Source: Gammaproteobacteria bacterium
GTDB taxonomy: Bacteria; Pseudomonadota; Gammaproteobacteria; Natronospirales; REEB76
Assembly (NCBI GenBank): GCA_028864905.1
Contig: JAGWLP010000003.1
Coordinates: 1-52,045 of the forward strand
Length of the DNA: 52,045 nt
Direction of reading: 5' to 3'
Positions 20,563-28,856 of the stretch are shown piece after piece (within the stretch, counting starts at the first letter, position 1; each line of letters opens with the position of its first letter). Made by a program: the position numbers and the translations under genes. The notes under the pieces were generated by a model, which saw nothing but the letters and a program-made list of their open reading frames with translations, made no database searches and was not told the origin of the DNA.

Positions 20563-22658
20563 TCCACTTGCAACAGGCTGATGTCGGCGATGCGGAGAAA
20601 AGCGTCGCGAATGTGCTGCAGCAGTGCGAGCCGGTTATTGCGCAACGCCGGATCCGGGTCCATGACCAGCACCCGGTCAAAAAAGCGGTCCACCGGCCCG
20701 CGCAGAGCCGCGAGCTTTTTCAGGGCGCTGCCATAATCCCCCTGATGCGCAAGGCCACGCGCATCCTCTCCCAGTTTTGCGAGTTTCCCGTGCAGCGCGA
20801 GTTCCGCAGGCTCGCGCAGCAGCCCATCCTGTACTCTCAGGGATTCCGTATGGCCCGCTTGTCGCAGGATGTTGCCGATGCGTTTGTTGGCGGCCGCGAG
20901 GCTCGCTGCCTCGGGCAGCGTCAGGAATGTATTCAAAGCCTGTATGCGCCGCTGAAATTCGAGCGGCTTTCCCGGGTTGCAGGCGCGCACCGCATCGTAG
21001 ACGTCGGTACGGATGCCGGCTTCCAGGAAACAGGCCCGCAGCCGATCCATAAGAAAATCGTATATCTCCCTGACCAGGGCCTGTGGGTCTCGGGGCTGCG
21101 CGGGTTGTAGTAGCTGAAGCGCGACACGCACGAATTCCGACATATCCAGGTCAATTTCGCGCTCAACAATGATGCGCATCAAACCCAGTCCGGCACGCCG
21201 CAGGCCGTAGGGATCTTTGTCGCCTGTGGGTCTTTGGCCAGTGGCGAATATACCGGCAAGGGTGTCGAGTTTGTCGGCAATGGCCAATGCCTGCCCGGTT
21301 TGAGTTACGGGCAGTGCGTCGCCGGCGTAGCGCGGTCGATAGTGCTCGCCTATGGCCTGAGCGACTTCCTCCGGCTCGCCGTCGTGGCGCGCATAGTCAG
21401 CGCCCATCACGCCCTGCAACTCCGGGAACTCGCCCACCATGCCCGTGACCAGGTCGCACTTGCAGAGCTGTGCGGACCGTTCCGCAAATTGCGGATTGCC
21501 GCCGATTGCCTCTGCAATCTGCGCGGCAAGCTTCGTTACGCGTCGCGACTTGTCGCCGTAGGAGCCCAATTCCTTCTGGAACACGACGCGATTCAATTCC
21601 GCGATGCGCGATTCCAGCCTTGTTTTGCGATCGCTGTTCCAAAAGTACATGGCGTCTGTAAGCCGGGGTACGATCACACGCTCATTGCCGCGCCGCACTT
21701 CCGCTGGTCGCTTGCTTTGAATATTGCTGATGGCGACGAACTGGGGCAAGAGCTTGTTTTTGGAGTCGCGTAACGGGAAATAACGCTGTTGGGTTTGCAG
21801 CACGGCAACCATCACTTCGTCGGGCAATGCCAGGAACTTGGCGTCAAAATGCCCGGTAATTGGGACCGGCCACTCGACGAGCGCCGCGACTTCCTGCAAC
21901 AGTGCTGCGTCCAGTTGTGCGCGACCGCCAGCCTGTTTCGCCGCCCGCGTGACGAGCACACCGATCTTTCTCGCCAGCGTACCTGCGCGGTCCTCCACCA
22001 GCACCTTGCCGGTGGTCGCCAGTACCTTGCGGTAATCCTGTGGATGTTTGAGTACGATCGCGGAGGGATGGTGGTAGCGATGGCCGTAAGTCTTGTGGCC
22101 GCTCTGGACCCCAAGTATTTCTGCCTTGAGCGCACGCGAGCCGAGCAGCATGACCACCCAGTGCACAGGCCGCACAAACTCGGCTTCGCCTGCACCCCAA
22201 CGCATGCGTTTTGGTACGGGAAGTTTAACCAGCGCTTCAGCCACTATTTGCGGCAGCAGTTCGGCCGCGGTTTGACTCTCGAGCTTAAGCCTGTAGGCCA
22301 GGCGCTCGCCTTTAACGGTCTGTCTGTGTTCCAACTGACCGACAGTTACCCCGCAGGATCTGGCGAAGCCTTCGGCGGCTTTGGTAGGCCGGCCCTCGCC
22401 ATCAAAGGCCGCGCTGAACGCTGGCCCCAAGCGCTCCTCGGTACGGTCACTTTGTTTGATAAGGATCCTGGGCAGGTAAATTGCAAGCCGCCGAGGTGAG
22501 AAATAGGTTTCGCCCGCGCTGAAACTTTCCGGGCAAAGCCGATTGTGTTTGAGCTGCTCGAGAACGCTGCTATGGAAAGCCCCTGCCAAACCCGCCAAAT
22601 CTTTGGGCGGCAGCTCTTCGGTGCCGATTTCCATGAAAAAGGGCTGGGAATCAGCCAT
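20559..22658 (-). CDS. glyS: glycine--tRNA ligase subunit beta
   Basis: Beta subunit of the bacterial alpha2-beta2 glycyl-tRNA synthetase, involved in tRNA binding; 699 residues (E. coli 689). The start at 22658 gives [15 protein letters not shown] right after the N-terminus; an ATG nine codons upstream lies inside glyQ. HD-like and anticodon-binding regions are recognisable (GYEEAAQ is not expected here; [15 protein letters not shown] is present). It overlaps glyQ by eight bases. Confidence 0.97.
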   Translation of the reverse strand: MADSQPFFMEIGTEELPPKDLAGLAGAFHSSVLEQLKHNRLCPESFSAGETYFSPRRLAIYLPRILIKQSDRTEERLGPAFSAAFDGEGRPTKAAEGFARSCGVTVGQLEHRQTVKGERLAYRLKLESQTAAELLPQIVAEALVKLPVPKRMRWGAGEAEFVRPVHWVVMLLGSRALKAEILGVQSGHKTYGHRYHHPSAIVLKHPQDYRKVLATTGKVLVEDRAGTLARKIGVLVTRAAKQAGGRAQLDAALLQEVAALVEWPVPITGHFDAKFLALPDEVMVAVLQTQQRYFPLRDSKNKLLPQFVAISNIQSKRPAEVRRGNERVIVPRLTDAMYFWNSDRKTRLESRIAELNRVVFQKELGSYGDKSRRVTKLAAQIAEAIGGNPQFAERSAQLCKCDLVTGMVGEFPELQGVMGADYARHDGEPEEVAQAIGEHYRPRYAGDALPVTQTGQALAIADKLDTLAGIFATGQRPTGDKDPYGLRRAGLGLMRIIVEREIDLDMSEFVRVALQLLQPAQPRDPQALVREIYDFLMDRLRACFLEAGIRTDVYDAVRACNPGKPLEFQRRIQALNTFLTLPEAASLAAANKRIGNILRQAGHTESLRVQDGLLREPAELALHGKLAKLGEDARGLAHQGDYGSALKKLAALRGPVDRFFDRVLVMDPDPALRNNRLALLQHIRDAFLRIADISLLQVE

Positions 22659-23580
22659 GAACGCGTTTCTTCTGCTTTGCAGCATGTTTGAGCAGGGGGA
22701 AGCCGAGAGCTTCGCGGCTCTGGTGATAGTTTTCGGCCACGCCGCGCGCCAGCGTGCGCACCCGCAGGATATAGCGCTGGCGCTCGGTCACGGATATCGC
22801 GCGGCGTGCATCCAGGAGATTGAAGGTGTGCGAGGCCTGCAGGACCTGTTCGTAGGCAGGCAACGGCAGATTTTTTTCCAGCAGCCGTTGGCACTCGCGC
22901 TCGCAGGTGTCGAACCAGCCGAATAGTGCTTGAGTGTTCGCCTGCTCGAAATTGTACTTGGACTGTTCGATCTCGTTCTGGTGAAACACATCGCCGTAGG
23001 TGACGCGACCGAGCGGGCCGTCAGTCCAGAGCAGATCGAACACGCTTTCCACTTCCTGCAAGTACATGGCGATGCGCTCGATGCCGTAGGTGATTTCACC
23101 CGTCACCGGCCGGCATTCGAGGCCGCCCACCTGCTGGAAGTACGTAAATTGCGAGATCTCCATACCATTCAACCACACTTCCCAGCCAAGACCCCAGGCG
23201 CCGAGCGTTGGGGATTCCCAGTTGTCCTCCACGAAGCGAATGTCGTACACCAGTGGATCAAGACCGAGGCCGCGCAGCGAGCCCAGGTAAAGATCTTGGA
23301 AGTTTTCTGGTGAAGGCTTGATAGCTACTTGAAACTGGTAATAGTGCTGCAGACGATTGGGGTTCTCGCCGTAGCGGCCGTCGGTGGGTCTGCGGCTGGG
23401 TTGTACGTAGGCGGCCGACCAAGGCTCGGGACCGATGGACCGCAGGAATGTGGCCGGGTGGAAGGTCCCCGCCCCTACCGGCATGTCCAGCGGCTGGAGC
23501 AGCACGCAACCCTGCCCGGCCCAGTAACGCTGCAGCGCGAGGATCAAGTCTTGGAAGGTCAAGGGGCTCTTGGCGGCCAT
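22651..23580 (-). CDS. glyQ: glycine--tRNA ligase subunit alpha
   Basis: Catalytic alpha subunit of glycyl-tRNA synthetase; 309 residues (E. coli 303). The start at 23580 yields [20 protein letters not shown]; the frame is open upstream but that part has no similarity to the family. Diagnostic stretches include [19 protein letters not shown] and [19 protein letters not shown]. First gene of the operon, with a promoter at 23616-23644. Confidence 0.98.
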   Translation of the reverse strand: MAAKSPLTFQDLILALQRYWAGQGCVLLQPLDMPVGAGTFHPATFLRSIGPEPWSAAYVQPSRRPTDGRYGENPNRLQHYYQFQVAIKPSPENFQDLYLGSLRGLGLDPLVYDIRFVEDNWESPTLGAWGLGWEVWLNGMEISQFTYFQQVGGLECRPVTGEITYGIERIAMYLQEVESVFDLLWTDGPLGRVTYGDVFHQNEIEQSKYNFEQANTQALFGWFDTCERECQRLLEKNLPLPAYEQVLQASHTFNLLDARRAISVTERQRYILRVRTLARGVAENYHQSREALGFPLLKHAAKQKKRVHG

Positions 23581-23615
23581 CGGATGGTTCAGGGTGGCGG
23601 TCTGAAAAGGCGGTA

Positions 23616-23644
23616 AGTATAGCGGCTTCAAGCAGTTACGTCAG
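23616..23644 (-). promoter_or_regulatory. sigma-70 promoter of glyQ operon
   Basis: Minus-strand CTGACG (23639-23644) and TATACT (23616-23621) with a 17-base spacer; matches of 4/6 and 5/6 to consensus. It lies 36 bases before glyQ. Confidence 0.55.
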
Positions 23645-23687
23645 TTTCAAACACCAAACTTGGCGAATGCGCCTATTATGTGCAGCA

Positions 23688-23704
23688 TGCACTTGTATGG
23701 TGCA
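23688..23704 (+). promoter_or_regulatory. NtrC-binding site (enhancer) upstream of glnA
   Basis: TGCACTTGTATGGTGCA matches the NtrC palindrome TGCACC-N5-GGTGCA at 11 of 12 defined bases. Its centre is about 85-90 bases upstream of the expected sigma-54 transcription start, a normal enhancer position. A weaker half-site (TTGGTGCC, 23729-23736) lies between it and the promoter. Confidence 0.75.
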
Positions 23705-23755
23705 AATAGAAGCAGCCGTGTGGCTTGTTGGTGCCTATAAACTGGCGTTTCTGGC

Positions 23756-23771
23756 TGGCACGCAGCTTGCT
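23756..23771 (+). promoter_or_regulatory. sigma-54 promoter of glnA
   Basis: TGGCACGCAGCTTGCT is a full match to the -24/-12 consensus TGGCACRNNNNTTGCW. It lies 42 bases before the glnA start and downstream of an NtrC site, so glnA is expected to be induced under nitrogen limitation by the NtrB/NtrC pair encoded nearby. Confidence 0.88.
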
Positions 23772-23813
23772 TTCTCCAAAGGGAATTTATCCAACCTCAC
23801 TGCGGAGATAGCC

Positions 23814-25232
23814 ATGACTGCCAAGAGCCCTAGCGATGTACTCGAGCTGCTTGCGAAAGAAAACGTGAAATTCGTGGACTTCCGCTTCACCGACACCCGC
23901 GGCAAGGAACAGCACGTGAGCGTTCCAGCCCACACGGTAAGCGAAGAATTGTTCGAGGACGGAAAGATGTTCGACGGCTCTTCCATTGCCGGCTGGAAGG
24001 GCATCAACGAGTCGGACATGATTCTGATGCCGGACGTGGACTCCGCAGTAATTGACCCGTTTTTTGAGGAGACCACGCTCAACCTGCGCTGCGACGTGAT
24101 CGAGCCCTCCACCATGCAGGGTTACGGCCGTGATCCGCGCTCGCTCGCCAAGCGCGCCGAGGCCTATCTGAAGTCCACCGGCATTGCCGATATCGCCTAC
24201 TTCGGTCCGGAAAATGAGTTCTTTATTTTCGACACCATCCGCTGGGGCGCTGACATCAGCGGCGCGTTCTACAAGATTGATTCCAGGGAAGCTCACTGGA
24301 ACTCGGCAACCGCCTACGAGGACGGCAACTTCGGTCACCGCCCCGGCATAAAAGGTGGCTATTTCCCGGTACCGCCGGTGGATGCGCTGCAGGACATCCG
24401 CTCGGCCATGTGTCTGTCGCTGGAGGAAATGGGCCTGACGACGGAAGTGCACCACCATGAGGTGGCCACAGCCGGCCAATGCGAGATTGGCGTGGGGTTC
24501 GGCCACTTGGTGCAGAAGGCCGACGCGGTGCAGATTCTCAAATACGTGGTAATGAACGTCGCGCACGCTTATGGCAAGACCGCCACCTTCATGCCCAAAC
24601 CGTTGGTGGGCGACAATGGCAGCGGCATGCACGTGCACCAGTCCTTGGCCAAGGACGGCAAGAACCTGTTCAGCGGCAACCTTTACGGGGGTTTGTCGGA
24701 ACTCGCGCTCTACTACATCGGCGGCCTTGTTAAACACGCGCGCGCGCTCAACGCAATCACCAATGCCAGTACCAATAGTTACAAACGCCTGGTGCCGCAC
24801 TTCGAGGCGCCGGTGATGCTCGCGTATTCCGCTCGCAACCGCTCGGCCTCGATCCGCATTCCCTACGTGTCAAGCCCCAAGGCGCGACGCATCGAGGTGC
24901 GCTTCCCGGATTCGTCCGCCAACCCCTACTTCGCGTTCAGCGCCATGATGCTTGCCGGGCTCGACGGCATTCAGAACAAGATCCATCCGGGCGAGGCCAT
25001 GGACAAAGACCTCTACAACCTGCCGCCCGAGGAGGAAAAGAACATCCCGCAGGTGTGCTTCTCACTGGAGATGGCGCTTGAGCACCTGGACAACGATCGT
25101 GAATTCCTCAAACGCGGCGGCGTGTTCACCGACGATGTGATTGACGCCTACCTCACACTCAAGATGCAGGACGTGACGCGGTTGCGCATGAGCACGCATC
25201 CGGTGGAGTTCGACATGTATTACAGCCTGTAG
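23814..25232 (+). CDS. glnA: type I glutamine synthetase
   Basis: Dodecameric enzyme making glutamine from glutamate, ammonia and ATP; 472 residues. The start at 23814 has GCGGAGAT upstream; the frame is open further up but that sequence holds the promoter. Conserved features: [45 protein letters not shown] and NRSASIRIP. Tyr401 in DLYNLPPEE is the adenylylation site of the GSI-beta type, so regulation by GlnE is expected. Preceded by sigma-54 and NtrC sites. Confidence 0.98.
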   Translation: MTAKSPSDVLELLAKENVKFVDFRFTDTRGKEQHVSVPAHTVSEELFEDGKMFDGSSIAGWKGINESDMILMPDVDSAVIDPFFEETTLNLRCDVIEPSTMQGYGRDPRSLAKRAEAYLKSTGIADIAYFGPENEFFIFDTIRWGADISGAFYKIDSREAHWNSATAYEDGNFGHRPGIKGGYFPVPPVDALQDIRSAMCLSLEEMGLTTEVHHHEVATAGQCEIGVGFGHLVQKADAVQILKYVVMNVAHAYGKTATFMPKPLVGDNGSGMHVHQSLAKDGKNLFSGNLYGGLSELALYYIGGLVKHARALNAITNASTNSYKRLVPHFEAPVMLAYSARNRSASIRIPYVSSPKARRIEVRFPDSSANPYFAFSAMMLAGLDGIQNKIHPGEAMDKDLYNLPPEEEKNIPQVCFSLEMALEHLDNDREFLKRGGVFTDDVIDAYLTLKMQDVTRLRMSTHPVEFDMYYSL

Positions 25233-25261
25233 CGCCGACGGGGACTTGCAGGAGCAACGCC

Positions 25262-25393
25262 GCCGGCATAAAAAAGCCGGCGTACCGGGAATGGGAGTCG
25301 GTACGCCGGCAAGCTACCGGGCGCTTGGGGAGACGCCCGGGCCGGCCCCGAAAGGGAGGGACGGGGCCGGTCAGCGCACTGGGGTAGTGCGCT
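25262..25393 (+). repeat. array of four perfect hairpins downstream of glnA
   Basis: Four consecutive inverted repeats fill this stretch, starting 30 bases after the glnA stop. Stems: 25276-25287 with 25299-25310 (12 bp, GCCGGCGTACCG); 25317-25323 with 25334-25340 (7 bp); 25342-25350 with 25362-25370 (9 bp, CCGGCCCCG); 25373-25380 with 25386-25393 (8 bp, AGCGCACT). All stems are perfect. An extra GCCGGC at 25262-25267 can compete for the first stem across an ATAAAAAA loop. None is followed by a long T tract. They may stop or slow transcription, or protect the glnA mRNA 3' end. Confidence 0.7.
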
Positions 25394-25400
25394 TTGGGAA

Positions 25401-25475
25401 TCAGGCAAGGTCCAATTCAGAATCCGATGCCTTGCGCTTCAGCTTCTTATTGGGGCTGAATTCACTTGATTTCAA
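25401..25475 (-). CDS. possible 24-residue small ORF
   Basis: A short minus-strand frame from TTG at 25475 to TGA at 25401 encodes 24 residues, MKSSEFSPNKK then LKRKASDSELDLA, basic in the middle and acidic at the end. No Shine-Dalgarno is visible. It sits between a palindrome (25477-25503) immediately upstream and the last hairpin of the array downstream. I recognise no family; it may be a chance frame. Confidence 0.18.
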   Translation of the reverse strand: MKSSEFSPNKKLKRKASDSELDLA

Positions 25476-25476
25476 G

Positions 25477-25503
25477 TATTAGACTAGACCGTCCAGTCTA
25501 ATA
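25477..25503. promoter_or_regulatory. palindromic operator-like site
   Basis: TATTAGACT (25477-25485) and AGTCTAATA (25495-25503) form a perfect 9-bp inverted repeat around AGACCGTCC. Nested in it, TAGACCGTCCAGTCTA (25485-25500) is a near-perfect 6-4-6 palindrome resembling operators of NemR-type TetR regulators. No regulator gene is adjacent. The rest of the 412-base gap (25233-25644) has no convincing plus-strand gene. Confidence 0.5.
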
Positions 25504-25644
25504 ATACAAATTCCTGATTGAAATGAGCGCGGGGGATTTAATGACTCGAGATCAGGCCCAGAGTCAACGCTCAAGGCTGATGCCGCGCTTTCCTATCATC
25601 AGGCGCACTTGCGCCCTGCGAGCTATCTGAAATAGGCTGCCAAC

Positions 25645-26175
25645 ATGTGGAAATGGGTACTTGCAGTTGTCATCGCACTCGCCATGGGGGCAGCCATCGG
25701 GCAGGCCGACACCGTGTATCGCTGGGTGGACGCGCAAGGAAATGTGCACTACAGCGATCATCCGCACCCTGGTGCCACCAAAGTGAGGCTGCCACAAACC
25801 CAGACTTTTGCGCCTCCGATGACGGCGAAAGCTCAGGCTCCCGAGCCGCCACCCGCCGCAGCGCCCACGCCCGACTATAGCCAGTTCAGTTTGGCGTCGC
25901 CTGCAAATCAGGCCACATTGTGGTACGTGCACGAGGTAACGGTGTCTGTGAACCTCGTGCCGCAACTGCGTCCTGGTGACACCATCACGTATCACCTGGA
26001 CGGCAAGACCATTGGGCCAACCGAGGTGACATCCGTGACTTTCAAGGACGTGGATCGCGGCGAGCATACGGCCTCCGCCGAGCTGAATTCTGTCAACGGC
26101 GCAAGCATGAACGCCGGGCCAGTCACGTTTTACGTCCGTCAAAAATCGATTCTTGCACCAAAGCCGCCTGGTTAG
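25645..26175 (+). CDS. DUF4124 domain-containing secreted protein
   Basis: Exported protein of unknown function, 176 residues. Signal peptide to about residue 21, then the DUF4124 motif YRWVDAQGNVHYSDHP (24-39). A Pro/Ala-rich linker (about 45-75) leads to a C-terminal beta-rich domain (about 80-170, YHLDGKTIG, GEHTASAELN) that looks immunoglobulin-like. It lies 17 bases before ntrB on the same strand and may be co-transcribed. Two NtrC-type sites flank the surrounding unit, but no nitrogen-related role can be read from the protein. Confidence 0.82.
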   Translation: MWKWVLAVVIALAMGAAIGQADTVYRWVDAQGNVHYSDHPHPGATKVRLPQTQTFAPPMTAKAQAPEPPPAAAPTPDYSQFSLASPANQATLWYVHEVTVSVNLVPQLRPGDTITYHLDGKTIGPTEVTSVTFKDVDRGEHTASAELNSVNGASMNAGPVTFYVRQKSILAPKPPG

Positions 26176-26183
26176 GGTGCGTC

Positions 26184-26200
26184 TGCACTACAATGGTGCG
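26184..26200 (+). promoter_or_regulatory. NtrC-like site overlapping the ntrB start codon
   Basis: TGCACTACAATGGTGCG matches the NtrC palindrome TGCACC-N5-GGTGCA at 10 of 12 defined bases. The ntrB ATG (26193-26195) lies inside it. In enteric bacteria phosphorylated NtrC represses the glnL promoter through a nearby site, so autoregulation is plausible. Confidence 0.5.
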
Positions 26201-27287
26201 GGTGGAAAGTCCATTCGCGCCCTCGCCATCACTGCTTGAGCATATGTCCACCGGCCTGTTATGGCTGGACCAGTCACTGCATCCTCGTTATTTCAATCCG
26301 GCCGCGGAAACCCTTCTGGATCTCGATGGCCGCACAGGCAAGTCCCGGGGGATTGGCGAGTCTCTGCCTGGAAATACTGAATTCCTCGCAACTCTGGAAC
26401 GGGTGCAACACACCGGTGAAACCGTCACACAACGTGAACTGGTGTTAACCGTCGGTACGGCGAACGCGCGTCACACCCTGACCGTGGATTGCACGGTGTC
26501 CGTCCTGGCGGAGCGCGATGCAAGCCAGGAGCTGCTCGTGGAACTGGTGCCACTCGATCGACACATGCGTATCAGTCATGAAGCCGGCCTGAGCCAGCAA
26601 AGCGGGGTGAACCGCGAGTTGGCGCGCAGCCTGGCGCACGAAGTGAAAAACCCGCTTGGCGGGATCCGCGCTGCCGCGCAGCTCCTCGAGCGCAAGTTCA
26701 CGCAACCGAATCTGGCGGACTACACGCAAATCATCATCAGCGAAGTGGATCGTTTGGCCGCGCTGGTGGATAGCCTGCTGGGCCCGGTCCAGCCTGCGAG
26801 GCCCAGCGAGATTAATCTGCACGAACTCATGGAACACGTGGCGCGCCTCATGGGGGCGGCAGCCGGCGGCCCGAAAATCCTGCGCGACTACGATCCCAGT
26901 TTGCCGGAACTGTGGCTCGACCGTGGCCAGATGGTGCAGGCCTTGCTCAATCTCGCCAAGAACGCCTGCGAGGCGGCTGGTGCTCGCGGTCGCGTAATTT
27001 TGCGCACCCGGGCGGTGCGGCAATTCACGCTCAACGGCGTGCGCCACCGGTTGGTGGCCTGCGCCGACATCGAAGATGACGGTCCCGGCATTCCGGCAGC
27101 CACCCGCCCGAAACTCTTTATGCCGCTAACCAGCAACAAGCCGTCGGGTTCGGGCCTGGGGCTGAGCATTGCCCAGGAGCTGGTGACCCGCCAAGGCGGG
27201 CTCATCGAATATCACAGCCAGCCGGGGTGCACTGTGTTCTCCGTGCTGTTACCGCTGCAAACCGGTCATGACCGCACGCACGCCTGA
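26193..27287 (+). CDS. glnL: nitrogen regulation sensor histidine kinase NtrB
   Basis: Soluble kinase of the NtrB/NtrC system; 364 residues. An N-terminal PAS domain (about 12-120) senses signals through PII, followed by the H box ARSLAHEVKNPLGGIR with phospho-acceptor His149 and a C-terminal HATPase domain with NLAKNACEA (N box), DDGPGIP and GSGLGLSIAQ. The frame ends 20 bases inside ntrC, indicating coupled translation. In the same region as glnA, but with the DUF4124 gene and a hairpin-rich gap between. Confidence 0.95.
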   Translation: MVRVESPFAPSPSLLEHMSTGLLWLDQSLHPRYFNPAAETLLDLDGRTGKSRGIGESLPGNTEFLATLERVQHTGETVTQRELVLTVGTANARHTLTVDCTVSVLAERDASQELLVELVPLDRHMRISHEAGLSQQSGVNRELARSLAHEVKNPLGGIRAAAQLLERKFTQPNLADYTQIIISEVDRLAALVDSLLGPVQPARPSEINLHELMEHVARLMGAAAGGPKILRDYDPSLPELWLDRGQMVQALLNLAKNACEAAGARGRVILRTRAVRQFTLNGVRHRLVACADIEDDGPGIPAATRPKLFMPLTSNKPSGSGLGLSIAQELVTRQGGLIEYHSQPGCTVFSVLLPLQTGHDRTHA

Positions 27288-28659
27288 AATCTGGTTGCTG
27301 GATGATGATCCCGCGCTGCGGCGGCTCACTGGGGAAGCCCTAAGCGATGCCGGTCACGCCACGCGTGAATTTGCCGAAGTCGCGGAATTGCAGCAGGCGC
27401 TGGCAAACAAGTTGCCGGCGCTTTTGATTACCGACATCCGCCTGCCCGGAAGTGACGGCTTGCAGTTGCTGGCGCAACTGCACCAGGCGCACCCGCAGCT
27501 GCCGGTGGTGGTGGTGACTGCACACAGCGATCTGCAAAGTGCCGTCGCGGCCTATCAAGGCGGGGCCTTTGAATATCTGCCCAAACCCTTCGACCTAAAC
27601 GAACTGCTGAGCGTCGTGGAGCGTGCGCTGCAGCAGACCGGTCCGCAATCCGCACCGCTCGCCGTGGAACCCGAGGCTGAGCATGTCCTGATCGGCGATT
27701 CGCCGGCCATGCAGATTGTGTATCGCAGCATCGCGCGGCTCGCCGGCACGCAGTTCACGGTGCTCATCAGCGGCGAATCGGGCACCGGTAAGGAACTCGC
27801 TGCGCGCGCATTGCACCGCCACAGTCTGCGCGCGCAGCGGGCGTTCATTGCCCTGAACACCGCGGCGATTCCCGCGGAGCTTCTGGAGTCGGAATTGTTC
27901 GGCCATGAGCGCGGCGCATTCACCGGCGCCAGTACGCGCCATGCGGGACGCTTCGAACAGGCGCAGGGCGGCACGTTGTTTCTGGATGAAATTGGCGACA
28001 TGCCCATCGCGCTGCAAACCCGTTTGCTGCGCGTGCTGGCCGAGGGCGAGTTTTACCGCGTCGGAGGCCACGCCGCGCTGCACTCCGATGTCCGGGTGTT
28101 GGCCGCCACGCATCAGGATCTGGATGAATTGGTGCGCCAGGGGCGCTTTCGCGAAGATCTGTTCCACCGTCTGAACGTCGTGCGCATCCACATGCCGGCG
28201 CTGCGCGAACGCCTCGAAGACATTCCGCTGCTGCTCCAGCATTTTGTCGCCAGCGCCTCCCGCGAACTGGGCACCGCACCCAAACGTTTCACCGCCGAGG
28301 CCATGCGTGCGCTGCAGCAGCGCGCCTGGCCGGGGAATGTACGCGAGCTCGCGAATGCCTGTCGGCGTCTGACGCTCATGACCGCGGGGCGCATCATTCA
28401 CCAGAGTGATCTTGACGCGCTTGCAGTTGCGCGTCTCAACGGCGGACTGGCAGCGGATCAATGGCCGCAGCAGTTACGCGCCTGGGTGCAACGCGAACTG
28501 CTGTCCGGAACCGCCGGCATTGCAGAACGCGCGCAGACCGAGCTCAGCCGCATCATGATCGAAACCGCGCTCGAACACACCGGTGGACGTCGCCAGCAAG
28601 CGGCGCGCCGCCTGGGAATGGGCCGCAACACCCTGGCGCGCAAACTCAAGCGCGGTTGA
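27268..28659 (+). CDS. glnG: nitrogen regulation response regulator NtrC
   Basis: Sigma-54-dependent activator; 463 residues. The receiver domain (about 6-120) has phospho-acceptor Asp56 in LLITDIRLPG. The AAA+ domain has Walker A GESGTGKE at 169-176, and the sigma-54-contacting GAFTGA loop is at 216-221. A C-terminal Fis-type helix-turn-helix (GRRQQAARRLGMGRNTLARKL) completes it. It overlaps ntrB by 20 bases. Expected targets in the window are the NtrC sites before glnA and at the ntrB start. Confidence 0.97.
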   Translation: MTARTPEIWLLDDDPALRRLTGEALSDAGHATREFAEVAELQQALANKLPALLITDIRLPGSDGLQLLAQLHQAHPQLPVVVVTAHSDLQSAVAAYQGGAFEYLPKPFDLNELLSVVERALQQTGPQSAPLAVEPEAEHVLIGDSPAMQIVYRSIARLAGTQFTVLISGESGTGKELAARALHRHSLRAQRAFIALNTAAIPAELLESELFGHERGAFTGASTRHAGRFEQAQGGTLFLDEIGDMPIALQTRLLRVLAEGEFYRVGGHAALHSDVRVLAATHQDLDELVRQGRFREDLFHRLNVVRIHMPALRERLEDIPLLLQHFVASASRELGTAPKRFTAEAMRALQQRAWPGNVRELANACRRLTLMTAGRIIHQSDLDALAVARLNGGLAADQWPQQLRAWVQRELLSGTAGIAERAQTELSRIMIETALEHTGGRRQQAARRLGMGRNTLARKLKRG

Positions 28660-28755
28660 GCTTTTAGCGGCGCCGGACTTGGCTGACGTTGCGCCGCTGC
28701 CTCAGGCTTTCCTGAACGCGGCTGCAAATTCCTGTAACCATGCGTGTTGCGCGCG

Positions 28756-28807
28756 GCGGAGGGAAGCTCCGCGTGGACGGGAGCTGAAAAGCCGGGGAGT
28801 TACCCCG
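28756..28807. terminator. two hairpins between convergent ntrC and histidine kinase genes
   Basis: GCGGAG/CTCCGC (28756-28761 with 28767-28772) and CGGGG/CCCCG (28793-28797 with 28803-28807) are perfect short stems in the 197-base gap between two convergent genes. No T tract follows, so intrinsic termination is uncertain. Confidence 0.35.
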
Positions 28808-28856
28808 TTCGACTTGGTGCTGACAGTGTGGCATGCGCGTGTGCGCCGGGTTTGGA

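Noticed and set aside
23448..23813. Open frame extending glnA upstream to 23448
   Set aside because: It runs through glyQ antisense, the NtrC site and the sigma-54 promoter; glutamine synthetase similarity begins at 23814.
25541..25630. Plus-strand 29-residue ORF beginning MTRDQAQSQRS
   Set aside because: No ribosome site, no similarity, and composition typical of random high-GC sequence.
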